Assembly: GCF_015477765.1 (NCBI RefSeq) | Contig: NZ_JADLQQ010000016.1 | Span: 62,001 to 126,000, forward strand | Origin: Nocardia transvalensis | GTDB lineage: Bacteria; Actinomycetota; Actinomycetes; Mycobacteriales; Mycobacteriaceae | Direction of reading: 5' to 3' | DNA: 64,000 nucleotides | In this document: piece after piece, positions 16,989-24,674 of the stretch | Layout: each line of letters starts with the position of its first letter | How positions within the stretch are numbered: the stretch's first letter is position 1 | The notes under the pieces: model-generated | What the model was told of the DNA's origin: nothing | The model's input: the letters and a program-made list of their open reading frames with translations, nothing else | Database searches by the model: none | Made by a program: the position numbers and the translations under genes

Positions 16989-17083
16989 GGGTTTGCGGCC
17001 CCTGGTGGCTCGTCGTTCGGCGGTCGAGACTCGCGCTGCGCGCATGCGCTTCGACCACCGAACGACGAGCCGGCCGCAAACCC
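16989..17083. repeat. 95-bp imperfect palindrome between rex and the glutaredoxin gene
   Basis: The left arm (16989-17028) and right arm (17050-17083) pair over about 33 bp: GGGTTTGCGGCC matches GGCCGCAAACCC and GGCTCGTCGTTCGG matches CCGAACGACGAGCC, with one 6-nt bulge in the left arm. The centre is GCGC-rich. The remaining intergenic DNA 16758-17276 holds the Rex site and a T-run near 17155-17161, but no convincing gene. Confidence 0.8.
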
Positions 17084-17276
17084 GTGCGTGGTGACACAAA
17101 AGCGGAGTGGTCTGTGTTTTCGCTGATCGTAACCCTGCTCGTGGGGACAGCTCGGTTTTTTTCGTCACTTGGGCGGGGCGGAAGGTGTCGATCCGGAGTC
17201 ATCCGGTGTGCGGTGGCCCTGTCCGTCATTCCGGGATGCTTTCGACCGGAATCGGTCAGCGCCTAGATTCGTTCCC

Positions 17277-17537
17277 ATGAGCGATGGCACGCATTCGGTG
17301 ACGTTGTTGACGCGAGCGGGGTGTGGTTTGTGCACAGTTGCGTTGGAACATCTGCGGGCGATTTGCGCGGATTTCGGAATCGCGCCCGGCACCGTGGACG
17401 TCGATGCGGTGGCCGACACCGATCCCGGGCTGCGCGCCGAATACGGTGATCGGTTGCCGGTGGTGCTGCTCGACGGTCGTGAGCACAGCTATTTCGACGT
17501 CGACGAGGGCCGGTTGCGGGCGGATCTGAGTCGCTGA
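17277..17537 (+). CDS. Glutaredoxin-like protein (DUF836)
   Basis: An 86-residue protein with a thioredoxin-type start, TLLTRAGCGLCTVALEHL, whose CGLC forms a redox pair, followed by LPVVLLDGREH typical of the glutaredoxin-like DUF836 family. It corresponds to Rv0508 next to hemA. TAGATT lies 7 nt before the ATG with no ribosome binding site, so the mRNA may be leaderless. Confidence 0.88.
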   Translation: MSDGTHSVTLLTRAGCGLCTVALEHLRAICADFGIAPGTVDVDAVADTDPGLRAEYGDRLPVVLLDGREHSYFDVDEGRLRADLSR

Positions 17538-17604
17538 GCGCTCCGCAGCATGTCCGCCCCCTCGGCTAGTGTGGGTGTGTTCGCGCGGACGGGCGGAGGT
17601 ACTG

Positions 17605-18624
17605 GTGCCGGAACGATCGAAAGAAGCGAGGACGGGTTTCATCGCCGGTAGATTCGGCGAATTCCCGGCACGCTGGGGTCAGGGGCTGTCCGATCAACTC
17701 ACCCGTATCGCCCGCAGCCCGTTCGGCCCGAGCGAGGAGGAGGTGCGCGCCAACCTCGCCGGTGAGGCCAGTGCCGATGCCGCCCTCGCGCTGCACGATG
17801 CCGAGCTGGCGGAAACCGGTGTCACCGATCGCGATTCGGAAGTGCCGCGCGATCTCACGGCGGCCGCCTTCTTCGATGTCGACAACACGATGGTGCAGGG
17901 CGCCTCGATCGTGCACTTCGCCCGCGGCCTGGCCGCGCGCAAGTATTTCAGGACCTCCGATCTGGTCGATATCGCTTGGAAGCAGGTCAAGTTCCGGGTG
18001 ACCGGCAAGGAGAACAAGGGCGATATGGCCAGCGGCAAGGAGAAGGCGCTGGCCTTCATCGCCGGCCGCTCCACCGCCGAATTGGCCGAACTCGGCGAGG
18101 AGATCTACGACGAGATCATCGCCGACAAGATCTGGCCTGGCACCCGGGCGCTGGCGCAGATGCATCTGGACGCGGGCCAGCAGGTCTGGTTGGTGACCGC
18201 CACTCCCGTGGAGCTGGCGCAGGTCATCGCGAAGCGGCTGGGCCTGACGGGTGCGCTGGGCACGGTGGCCGAAAGCGTCGACGGCGTATTCACCGGCCGC
18301 CTGGTGGGCGACATTCTGCACGGCCTCGGCAAGGCCCATGCGGTACGCACACTGGCCATCCGCGAGGGCCTCAATCTCAAGCGCTGCACAGCATATTCCG
18401 ACAGCCACAACGACATTCCGATGTTGTCGCTGGTCGGCACCGCCGTCGCCATCAACCCCGATTCGGACCTGCGCGAGGTGGCCAAGAACCGCGGCTGGGA
18501 AATCCGCGACTTCCGCACCGGCCGCAAGGCCGCCAAGATCGGCGTGCCGACGGCCTTGGCCTTGGGCGCGGCCGGCGGCGCGGCGGCGGCGGTGCTCACG
18601 CGCAAGCGCGATGAGAAGGGCTGA
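17605..18624 (+). CDS. HAD-IB phosphatase, SerB1-like
   Basis: A 339-residue haloacid-dehalogenase phosphatase. Motif I is AAFFDVDNTMV (nucleophile Asp in DVDNT), motif II TATPVE, motif IV YSDSHNDIPML. The C-terminus has a small hydrophobic segment (PTALALGAAGGAAAAVL) followed by a basic tail, suggesting membrane attachment. By position it is the serB1 (Rv0505c) homologue, but the substrate is not proven to be phosphoserine. GGAGG lies 5 nt before GTG 17605. A hairpin starts directly after the TGA. Confidence 0.88.
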   Translation: MPERSKEARTGFIAGRFGEFPARWGQGLSDQLTRIARSPFGPSEEEVRANLAGEASADAALALHDAELAETGVTDRDSEVPRDLTAAAFFDVDNTMVQGASIVHFARGLAARKYFRTSDLVDIAWKQVKFRVTGKENKGDMASGKEKALAFIAGRSTAELAELGEEIYDEIIADKIWPGTRALAQMHLDAGQQVWLVTATPVELAQVIAKRLGLTGALGTVAESVDGVFTGRLVGDILHGLGKAHAVRTLAIREGLNLKRCTAYSDSHNDIPMLSLVGTAVAINPDSDLREVAKNRGWEIRDFRTGRKAAKIGVPTALALGAAGGAAAAVLTRKRDEKG

Positions 18625-18689
18625 CCCCGGCTAAGAGCACGCCGGGGACAAAAGGTCAGCCGGTGGCCGGGAACAAAGGTCAGCCGGTG
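18625..18689. repeat. Stop-anchored hairpin with 25-bp right-arm repeat
   Basis: CCCCGGC (18625-18631) follows the serB-like stop at once and pairs with GCCGGGG (18641-18647). The right arm with ACAAAAGGTCAGCCGGTG is then repeated from 18666 as a 24-bp near copy. The second copy contains the stop codon and last codons of the convergent acyltransferase gene (stop at 18680). Confidence 0.75.
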
Positions 18690-19693
18690 AACGGATTACG
18701 CCGCTTCGTCAGCAGCTTGTACAAGGTCTGCTGGATGGTCTCGCGGACCTGGTCGGTGACCTCGAACATGGTCATCGGGTCGTCGGCGGCCTCCGGCTCG
18801 TAGGCGCCGGTGGAGATGGGCGTGCCGAATTCGATGTACCACTTCGACGGCAACGGCATCGCGCCGAGCAGGCCCAGGTGCGGGAACAGCGGCGTCACCG
18901 GGAAATACGGCAGCCCGAGCAGCCGAGCCAGCGGCTTCAGATCGGCCAGCTTCGGATAGATCTCCTCCGAACCGACGATCGAGACCGGGATGATCGGCAC
19001 ACCGGTCTTCACCGCGGCCGAGACGAAGCCACCGCGGCCGAACCGCTGCAACTTGTAGCGCTCCCCGTACGGCTTGCCGATGCCCTTGAACCCCTCCGGG
19101 AACACCCCGGCGACCTCGCCCGAGCGCAGCAACCGTTCGGCGTCGGCCGGGCAGGCCAGCGTGTGCCCGGCCTTGCGGGCCAGCCCGCCCAGCACCGGCA
19201 GTTCGAAGACCAGATCGGCGGCCAGCAGACGCAGCGCGCGCTGCTTGGGATGGCGGTCGTGCACGGCCAGCTGCAGCATCAACCCGTCCAGCGGCACGAC
19301 CCCCGCATGGTTGGAAACCAGCAGGGCACCACCGGATTCGGGAATGTTGTCGATGCCGTTGACCTGCACCCGGAACCACAGCTCCGACAGCGGCCGCAGC
19401 GTCGGCAGGATCACCGACTCCAGCAGATGCTCGTCGAGCCCGAATTCGTCCACCTGATAGTCGCCGGTGAGGCGGCGGCGGGCGAAGTCAGCGGTGCCGC
19501 GGATACCGTCGGCGACCTTGCCCCGCACCAACTCCCCCAGCGATCTCGGGGCGGGCGACACCTCGGCCAAGCGATCGGTCAACGACGTCACCGGACTCGG
19601 CGCCGACTCCTCCGGCCACCGCCGTGGCACGGGCCGGTGCCGCGCCTCGAAGTCCACATCGTGCAGTTGAATCACCTTGGCCACGTCACTCAT
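18680..19693 (-). CDS. PlsC-family acyltransferase (Rv0502-like)
   Basis: A 337-residue lysophospholipid acyltransferase-like protein. The acceptor-site motif is VSNHAGVVPLDG (about 147-158), and FPEGFKGIGKPYGERYKL is the glycerophosphate-binding part. It would acylate a phospholipid or cell-envelope lipid at the membrane. The ATG overlaps the epimerase stop by 4 bp, so the two genes are coupled, as Rv0501-Rv0502 are. The last codons lie in repeat DNA shared with the serB-like hairpin. Confidence 0.88.
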   Translation of the reverse strand: MSDVAKVIQLHDVDFEARHRPVPRRWPEESAPSPVTSLTDRLAEVSPAPRSLGELVRGKVADGIRGTADFARRRLTGDYQVDEFGLDEHLLESVILPTLRPLSELWFRVQVNGIDNIPESGGALLVSNHAGVVPLDGLMLQLAVHDRHPKQRALRLLAADLVFELPVLGGLARKAGHTLACPADAERLLRSGEVAGVFPEGFKGIGKPYGERYKLQRFGRGGFVSAAVKTGVPIIPVSIVGSEEIYPKLADLKPLARLLGLPYFPVTPLFPHLGLLGAMPLPSKWYIEFGTPISTGAYEPEAADDPMTMFEVTDQVRETIQQTLYKLLTKRRNPFTG

Positions 19694-20775
19694 TGCTGTG
19701 CTCCCGCTCCGGCCCGGACCAGGCCGAGAAGTCTCGTCTCTGCAGCGTCGATCCACCGTGGATCGATGACGGGCCGCAACGCTGCGCCCCCAACGAAATC
19801 GTCGAATGCCTGCACTGTGGTCCAGCGCGGCTGGAATCCCAGCTCGGTACGCATCCTGGTGGTGTCCAGGCCGCAACCGAAATGGAAGTAGTCGATCTGT
19901 TCGGTCGTGAATTCCCGCATGACCTGGCCCATCAGGGACCGGCCGACGGTGTGGAACAGGGCGAACGGCACCGGCAGCGCGATGCGGCCCGCCCGGCGAA
20001 TCGCCTGGGACAGCGTCAATGCCCCGTCCCCCGCGACGTTGAAGGTGCCGCCGGGCGCCGCCAGCGCGGCATGCGCGAGGGCGGCTATCGCATCCTCTTC
20101 GTGCAACAGCTGCAGGCGGGGATCGCGCCCGAGGATGGTCGGTGTCACCGGCGACCGGAAATACTGCACCCCGCGCCCGGCCAGGCGGGGCCCCACGATC
20201 GGCGGGAAACGCAGAATGGCCGCCGCGATATCCGGGCGCCGCCGGGCCAGGCTTCGGACGAAGCCCTCCACCTCGATCAGGTCGCGCGCGAACCAGCCGC
20301 GGGGCGGGGTGCGGGCGCTCATCTCCTCGGTGAATTTCGCGGGATCCTTTGCGCTGCAACCGTAGACGGCCGACGACGAGCGGACCACGACACGTCGCAC
20401 ACTCGGCGCCTTCTGGCAGGCCGCGAACAGCTGCATGGTGCCGAGCACGTTGAAGTCCTTCATCGCCGTGCGCCCGCCCTGGGCAGGCGGACGGGACAGG
20501 ACCGCCGGATGGATCACGGTGTCGACCTCGTTGACGTCGATCACCTTGCGGATCAACGGATTTCTGATGTCGGCCCGGACGAATTCGGCGCGACCCATGC
20601 GACGCAACAGCTCTCGGCTGGGCATGCGGGAGTCGACGGCGATGACACGTTCGACGGCAGGATCCGACGCCAGCCGTGCCACCGCATTGCCGCCGAAGAA
20701 TCGGCTCGCACCGGTCACCAGCACGACTTCGGGTGTATGCCCGTCCCGCACGCTCGAACCCACGCCGGATCCCAC
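19690..20775 (-). CDS. NAD-dependent epimerase/dehydratase (Rv0501-like)
   Basis: A 361-residue extended-SDR protein. VVLVTGASRFFGGNAVARL is the nucleotide-binding loop (about 17-35), VVVRSSSAVYG the catalytic Ser region; the usual YxxxK tyrosine is not evident (GWFARDLIEVE), so the enzyme may be a divergent member. Known relatives are annotated galE2-like without proof of sugar substrate. The start is GTG 20775; a GTG four codons later is possible. First gene of a pair with the acyltransferase. Confidence 0.82.
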   Translation of the reverse strand: MGSGVGSSVRDGHTPEVVLVTGASRFFGGNAVARLASDPAVERVIAVDSRMPSRELLRRMGRAEFVRADIRNPLIRKVIDVNEVDTVIHPAVLSRPPAQGGRTAMKDFNVLGTMQLFAACQKAPSVRRVVVRSSSAVYGCSAKDPAKFTEEMSARTPPRGWFARDLIEVEGFVRSLARRRPDIAAAILRFPPIVGPRLAGRGVQYFRSPVTPTILGRDPRLQLLHEEDAIAALAHAALAAPGGTFNVAGDGALTLSQAIRRAGRIALPVPFALFHTVGRSLMGQVMREFTTEQIDYFHFGCGLDTTRMRTELGFQPRWTTVQAFDDFVGGAALRPVIDPRWIDAAETRLLGLVRAGAGAQQ

Positions 20776-20929
20776 CTGCCAGCCCCCGATTCGCCTGTTC
20801 CCGATTCCAGCGTAGCCCCTGGCTTCGGGGGCTTCGATAGCTTTAACCAGGATCTAACGATGACTTCGGTCACCGGAAACGAAAGAGCCCGCCACCGCTG
20901 CGGTGACGGGCCTCGAGCCGACTCGCGGC

Positions 20930-21031
20930 TTACTTGCCGAGTTTGCGACGCTGCACTCGCGTGCGACGAAGCAGCTTGCGGTGCTTCTTCTTCGACATCC
21001 GCTTACGGCGCTTCTTGATCACAGAACCCAT
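20930..21031 (-). CDS. Small ribosomal subunit protein bS22
   Basis: A 33-residue, extremely basic peptide beginning [16 protein letters not shown] and ending RVQRRKLGK with a TAA stop. It matches the actinobacterial bS22 / AURKAIP1-COX24 domain peptide seen in mycobacterial 30S subunits. It is easily missed because of its length. GAGGAA lies 9 nt before the ATG. Nearly all residues are Lys or Arg, typical of rRNA-buried extensions. Confidence 0.92.
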
Positions 21032-21459
21032 AGGGTTGTTCCTCGCGTTCTCTCTCTACCTCGGCGCGCACGCCGGTTACGTACGCCCTTCTTCCCGGGT
21101 TGCCCATGGCCCGAGCCCATGGCCCGGGGAGGCGGCCGGCGTCACCACGAACGGCCCCGGGAGGCCGCCCGTCGAACCCCGGCAAGGTCCGTTACCAGTG
21201 TCCGCCGCCGGTGCGGCCCATGCCCACCGGCAGGCAACACAACGGTGGTTCATGCTACCGGGCCAACCATCGGCGAACGAAACGGGGATTCCCCGGCCTG
21301 CGGCCGGGGACATGTGTGGAAGGCCGGGGACATGTGTGGAACCCGGGACGCTGGTAGGCCCCGGGGACCGCAGCAACCGCCGCGCGGGTCGTGAAGCACC
21401 CGTCGGCTGATGACGAAGCGAGGGACGGCCCGGCGTGCCGGCCGCCCCTCGATTCCCGC
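21032..21459. other. 428-bp intergenic region with repeats
   Basis: No gene is supported here. It holds the bS22 leader, a directly repeated CCCATGGCCCG (two copies near 21102-21128), and a hairpin with repeated right arm: CCCCGGCC (21291) pairs with GGCCGGGG (21302), and GGCCGGGG plus ACATGTGTGGAA occurs twice with a 20-bp period up to 21341. Confidence 0.6.
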
Positions 21460-21684
21460 CTACCCGGCGTCGAAGTAGGACGTCTGCAGATAATCGTGCA
21501 CGGCCTTGGCGTGCACCCGGAACGACCGACCCACTCGAACCGCGGGCAACTCGCCCGAATGCACCAACCGATAGACCGTCATTTTGGAAACCCGCATCAG
21601 ATTCGCCACCTCGGCGACGGTGAGGAACTGGGTTCCTCCGCCGAATACGGGCCCTGTACTCGCAGAGCTGTTTCCAGACATCAT
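21460..21684 (-). CDS. Excisionase-family (MerR-like) helix-turn-helix protein
   Basis: A 74-residue protein. The core FLTVAEVANLMRVSKMTVYR followed by LVHSGELPAVRVGRSFRV is the BldC/excisionase-type winged helix, and the tail ends TSYFDAG as in Rv0500A. It probably binds DNA as a regulator rather than acting in phage excision, because it is a conserved single-copy neighbour of proC. Start at an ATG-ATG pair (21684/21681). Confidence 0.9.
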   Translation of the reverse strand: MMSGNSSASTGPVFGGGTQFLTVAEVANLMRVSKMTVYRLVHSGELPAVRVGRSFRVHAKAVHDYLQTSYFDAG

Positions 21685-21856
21685 TGCGCCACTGACCTCC
21701 GGCACGTCCGCGCCGCCGGCTTCCCCACCGGCGGAACAGACACGCACGTGCTCCTTGAAGCTTAGCGGGACCAGTGGGATTACTGCGACGGGTGGGAGAA
21801 ATAGGATTCGGTGTGCCGGAACCTGCCGGTCAAGGTCCGTTCACCTGGACACGCCG

Positions 21857-22678
21857 TCAGCTCTCGGCCGTGCCGCCCTGCTCCGCGGAGCGTCGCTTGG
21901 CCGCGTGCAGCGCCTCCAGAAACGCCGAACGCACCCCGGCGCGCTCGAGTTCGCGAATCGCCGCGGCCGTGGTGCCCGCCGGCGAGGTGACCGCGGCCCG
22001 CAGCTCCGCCGCCTCCTGCCCGGACTCCTCGAGCAGCGCCGCCGCGCCGAGCATCGTCTGCACGACCAGCTGGGTGGCGACGTCGCGGCTCAGCCCCAGG
22101 CCCACCCCGGCCTCGACCATGGCCTCCACGACCAGGAAGAAATAGGCCGGGCCCGAACCCGACACGGCGGTGACGGCATCCATCTGCGACTCGGCGACCG
22201 TCACCACCCGGCCGACCGATTCCAAGACCTCGGTGACCAGTTCCAGCTCATCGGCCTTGGCGTAGCGGCCCGGCGCGATCGCACACATCCCCTGGCCGAC
22301 GAGCATCGGGGTGTTCGGCATGACCCGGACCACCGGAAAACCGGCCGGCAGCTTGGCCTCCAGCCGGGCGATGGGCACTCCGGCCGCGAGCGACAGCAGA
22401 ACCTGATCGCGGTCGTTGTCCAGCTCGGCCTTGCCCAGCTCGGTCATCACCGCGTCGACGTCGTGCGGCTTGACCGCGATCACCAGCAGATCCGCGCCTG
22501 TCGCGGCCTCGGCGACGTCGGCGGTGACCCGGATGCCCAACCGCTCGGCCAGCAGTTCGGCGCGGGCGGGCACGGTCTCCACGGCGACCAGATCCTTGCT
22601 CGCCCGTCCGGACTCGAGCAGGCCGGCGATCAACGCCTCGCCGATCCGTCCGCCACCGATCACCGCAATTCTCGTCAT
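21857..22678 (-). CDS. proC: Pyrroline-5-carboxylate reductase
   Basis: A 273-residue enzyme that makes L-proline from pyrroline-5-carboxylate with NAD(P)H. The N-terminus IAVIGGGRIGEALIAGL is the Rossmann loop; AVSGSGPAYFF and ALEE-type C-terminal dimer helices (ATQLVVQTMLGAAALLEES) are present. Length is normal and the ATG start is clear. The gene lies 172 bp upstream of the HTH gene in the same order as in mycobacteria. Confidence 0.96.
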   Translation of the reverse strand: MTRIAVIGGGRIGEALIAGLLESGRASKDLVAVETVPARAELLAERLGIRVTADVAEAATGADLLVIAVKPHDVDAVMTELGKAELDNDRDQVLLSLAAGVPIARLEAKLPAGFPVVRVMPNTPMLVGQGMCAIAPGRYAKADELELVTEVLESVGRVVTVAESQMDAVTAVSGSGPAYFFLVVEAMVEAGVGLGLSRDVATQLVVQTMLGAAALLEESGQEAAELRAAVTSPAGTTAAAIRELERAGVRSAFLEALHAAKRRSAEQGGTAES

Positions 22679-22744
22679 GACGCCAAGGCTATCCGCGGGC
22701 GCGCGGCGAGCGGAAAGGGCACTGGGCGCGGCAGCCGGACACGC

Positions 22745-23629
22745 TCACCGCGGCAGCGGGACCAGCGCGAGCTGGCGGGTCTGAGCCACGACCGCGCCGG
22801 TGGAGTCGAGGACCAACTGATCCTCGTCGAACATCCGCTCGCCGACCGCGCGCGTGGTCGCGACGACCCGCAGCCAACCCGGCGCGGGGCGGCGGCGCAG
22901 GTAGGTGGTGAGCTGCACGGTCGGCGCCCACCCGAAGCGGCCCAGGTTGTAGGTCACCGGCGGGCTCATATCCCCGGCCATCATGGCGAAGTAGGCGGCC
23001 ACGTCCGGATCCTGCTCGTCGGCCGGGCGGGGTCGCAGCCACATCCGCAGCCGCGGCTCACCCTGTTCGCCTTCGAGGAAACGGGCCCAGGTGCCATCGA
23101 TGGCCACCGAAGCGCCCTCGGAGACGTGCACGACGCTGCCCATGCGCGCATCGCGGTCGTAGTGGATGGCGTCGGCGGGTGGCTCGGCGGGCATATCGGT
23201 GTAGCTGTCGGGCGCATAGACCGGCGCGGCATCGTCGAGACGGCCGAAGGTGAAGACCGTGCGGACCAGCGTGCGACCGCCCTGCACCAGATCGGCGTCG
23301 ACCAGGCAGATCTGTCGCCCGGTCTTACGGATGCGCACCTCGTACTCGACCTCGCCCGGATCGGGCCCGCCCAGGAAGTCGGAGCTGGCCGCGATCGGTG
23401 ACATTTCCGCCGCTTCCGGGAGCGATTCACGCAGCCACCGCGTGGCGGCCGCCGCACTCGCCGCGACCATCGTCCCGCCGTGCAGCTTCGGGCCGATCGT
23501 CCAGATCTTGTCGATCACGCCCTGGTAGCGGCCCACCCCGGAATCCCGCGACGGCAACTCGGTCACCGCACACACCTGGCCGAAGGGCGCGTCGAGCGCC
23601 ACACCAGCGTCCATGGTCAGCTCCGTCAC
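22745..23629 (-). CDS. Acyl-CoA thioesterase-like double hotdog protein
   Basis: A 294-residue protein of two hotdog folds, of the thioesterase family. The first half has KLHGGTMVAASAAAATRWL, where HGG is a typical hotdog helix start, and the second has VTYNLGRFGWAPTVQLTTYL. By position it is the Rv0499 homologue. It would hydrolyse or bind an acyl-CoA; substrate unknown. GTG 23629 has AGGAG 6 nt upstream; the frame has an ATG five codons later. Confidence 0.82.
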   Translation of the reverse strand: MTELTMDAGVALDAPFGQVCAVTELPSRDSGVGRYQGVIDKIWTIGPKLHGGTMVAASAAAATRWLRESLPEAAEMSPIAASSDFLGGPDPGEVEYEVRIRKTGRQICLVDADLVQGGRTLVRTVFTFGRLDDAAPVYAPDSYTDMPAEPPADAIHYDRDARMGSVVHVSEGASVAIDGTWARFLEGEQGEPRLRMWLRPRPADEQDPDVAAYFAMMAGDMSPPVTYNLGRFGWAPTVQLTTYLRRRPAPGWLRVVATTRAVGERMFDEDQLVLDSTGAVVAQTRQLALVPLPR

Positions 23630-23758
23630 CCGCCACTCCTACTCGCCATCTGTCGGACCGCTCCTCATCTCGGCATACTCTTCGCCGAGATCTACAGCGT
23701 ATAACTGTTACGACGAGCAACAAGATTCCGAGCGCAGGTGTGACGAACACACCATGGA

Positions 23759-24661
23759 TCAGAGCCGGCGGGCTCCCGTGGGCTCCGGGGTGTGCACCGA
23801 GTGCAGGTTGTTCAGATGGGTGCGGGCGAAGGACAGGGCGCGGTGGAGCATGGCCGCCCGGTTCAGGGTGGTGCGGGCGTTCTGGGTATTCACCTCGATC
23901 ACGGCGTGGCCGCGGAAGCCGTTGTGCACCAACGATTCACAGACCTGCGCGCACGGCTGGGTGCCCTCGCCGGGGATCAGATGTTCGTCGTGGGCCGCGC
24001 CGCGGCCGTCGGCCAGGTGCAGATGGGTCAGGCCACCGCCCATGCGGGCCGCCAGTGCCAGCGCATCCATTCCGGCGGTCGCGGTGTGCGACAGGTCGAG
24101 GGTGTAGTGCCGGAAACCGGTGTCGGTCGGATCGTAGGACGGGCTGAAGGCCGTCAGCGAAAGTCCCGGCCCGCCACGGCGTTCCAGCCGCCGCGCCGCG
24201 CCCGAACGCCGCCCCAACAGGGTGTCGGCCCGCATCGGGAACATATTCTCCACGGCCACCGCCACCGGGCTGTGCTCCTCCAGCGCGGCGACCTGGGCGG
24301 CGAACCCCTCGGCATAGCGGCGCTGCCAGCGGAAGGGCGGATGGACCACGACCGTGTCCGCGCCCAGCGCCTCCGCGGTGTGCACACTGCGCTCCAGTTT
24401 GGCGATGGGATCCGCACCCCAGACCCGTTGCGAGATGAGCAGACACGGCGCGTGCACCGCGAGCACCGGCACCGAATACCGGCGCATGTAGGTCTGCACG
24501 GTGGCGATGCTCTGACTGGCCGGTTCGGCCCAGACCATCAATTCGATGCCGTCGTAGCCGACCTCGGCCGCATAGCGAAACGCCGCCTCGGTGTTCTCCG
24601 GATACACCGAGGCCGTCGACAACCCCACCCTGATCGTGGACCCCGCCTGCCTGTTCCCCAC
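23759..24661 (-). CDS. Sugar phosphate isomerase/epimerase (TIM barrel)
   Basis: A 300-residue xylose-isomerase-like TIM barrel. Strand ends with likely metal ligands are seen in YDGIELMVWA, VVHPPFRWQ, VENMFPM, LDLSH and HLHLADGRG. Rv0498 homologue; the substrate is unknown. The start is GTG 24661 with GGGAG 5 nt before it, 13 bp after the previous gene, so it belongs to the ppx-to-isomerase operon. Confidence 0.86.
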   Translation of the reverse strand: MGNRQAGSTIRVGLSTASVYPENTEAAFRYAAEVGYDGIELMVWAEPASQSIATVQTYMRRYSVPVLAVHAPCLLISQRVWGADPIAKLERSVHTAEALGADTVVVHPPFRWQRRYAEGFAAQVAALEEHSPVAVAVENMFPMRADTLLGRRSGAARRLERRGGPGLSLTAFSPSYDPTDTGFRHYTLDLSHTATAGMDALALAARMGGGLTHLHLADGRGAAHDEHLIPGEGTQPCAQVCESLVHNGFRGHAVIEVNTQNARTTLNRAAMLHRALSFARTHLNNLHSVHTPEPTGARRL

Positions 24662-24674
24662 TGCTGCTCCCTGC

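Noticed and set aside
16910..17266. Plus-strand frame of 118 codons between rex and the glutaredoxin gene
   Set aside because: It crosses the Rex operator and the 95-bp palindrome and has no recognisable protein features.
21460..21684. Excisionase-type gene as evidence for a prophage or integrated element
   Set aside because: The gene is a conserved neighbour of proC in mycobacteria; no integrase, attachment sites or phage genes are present.
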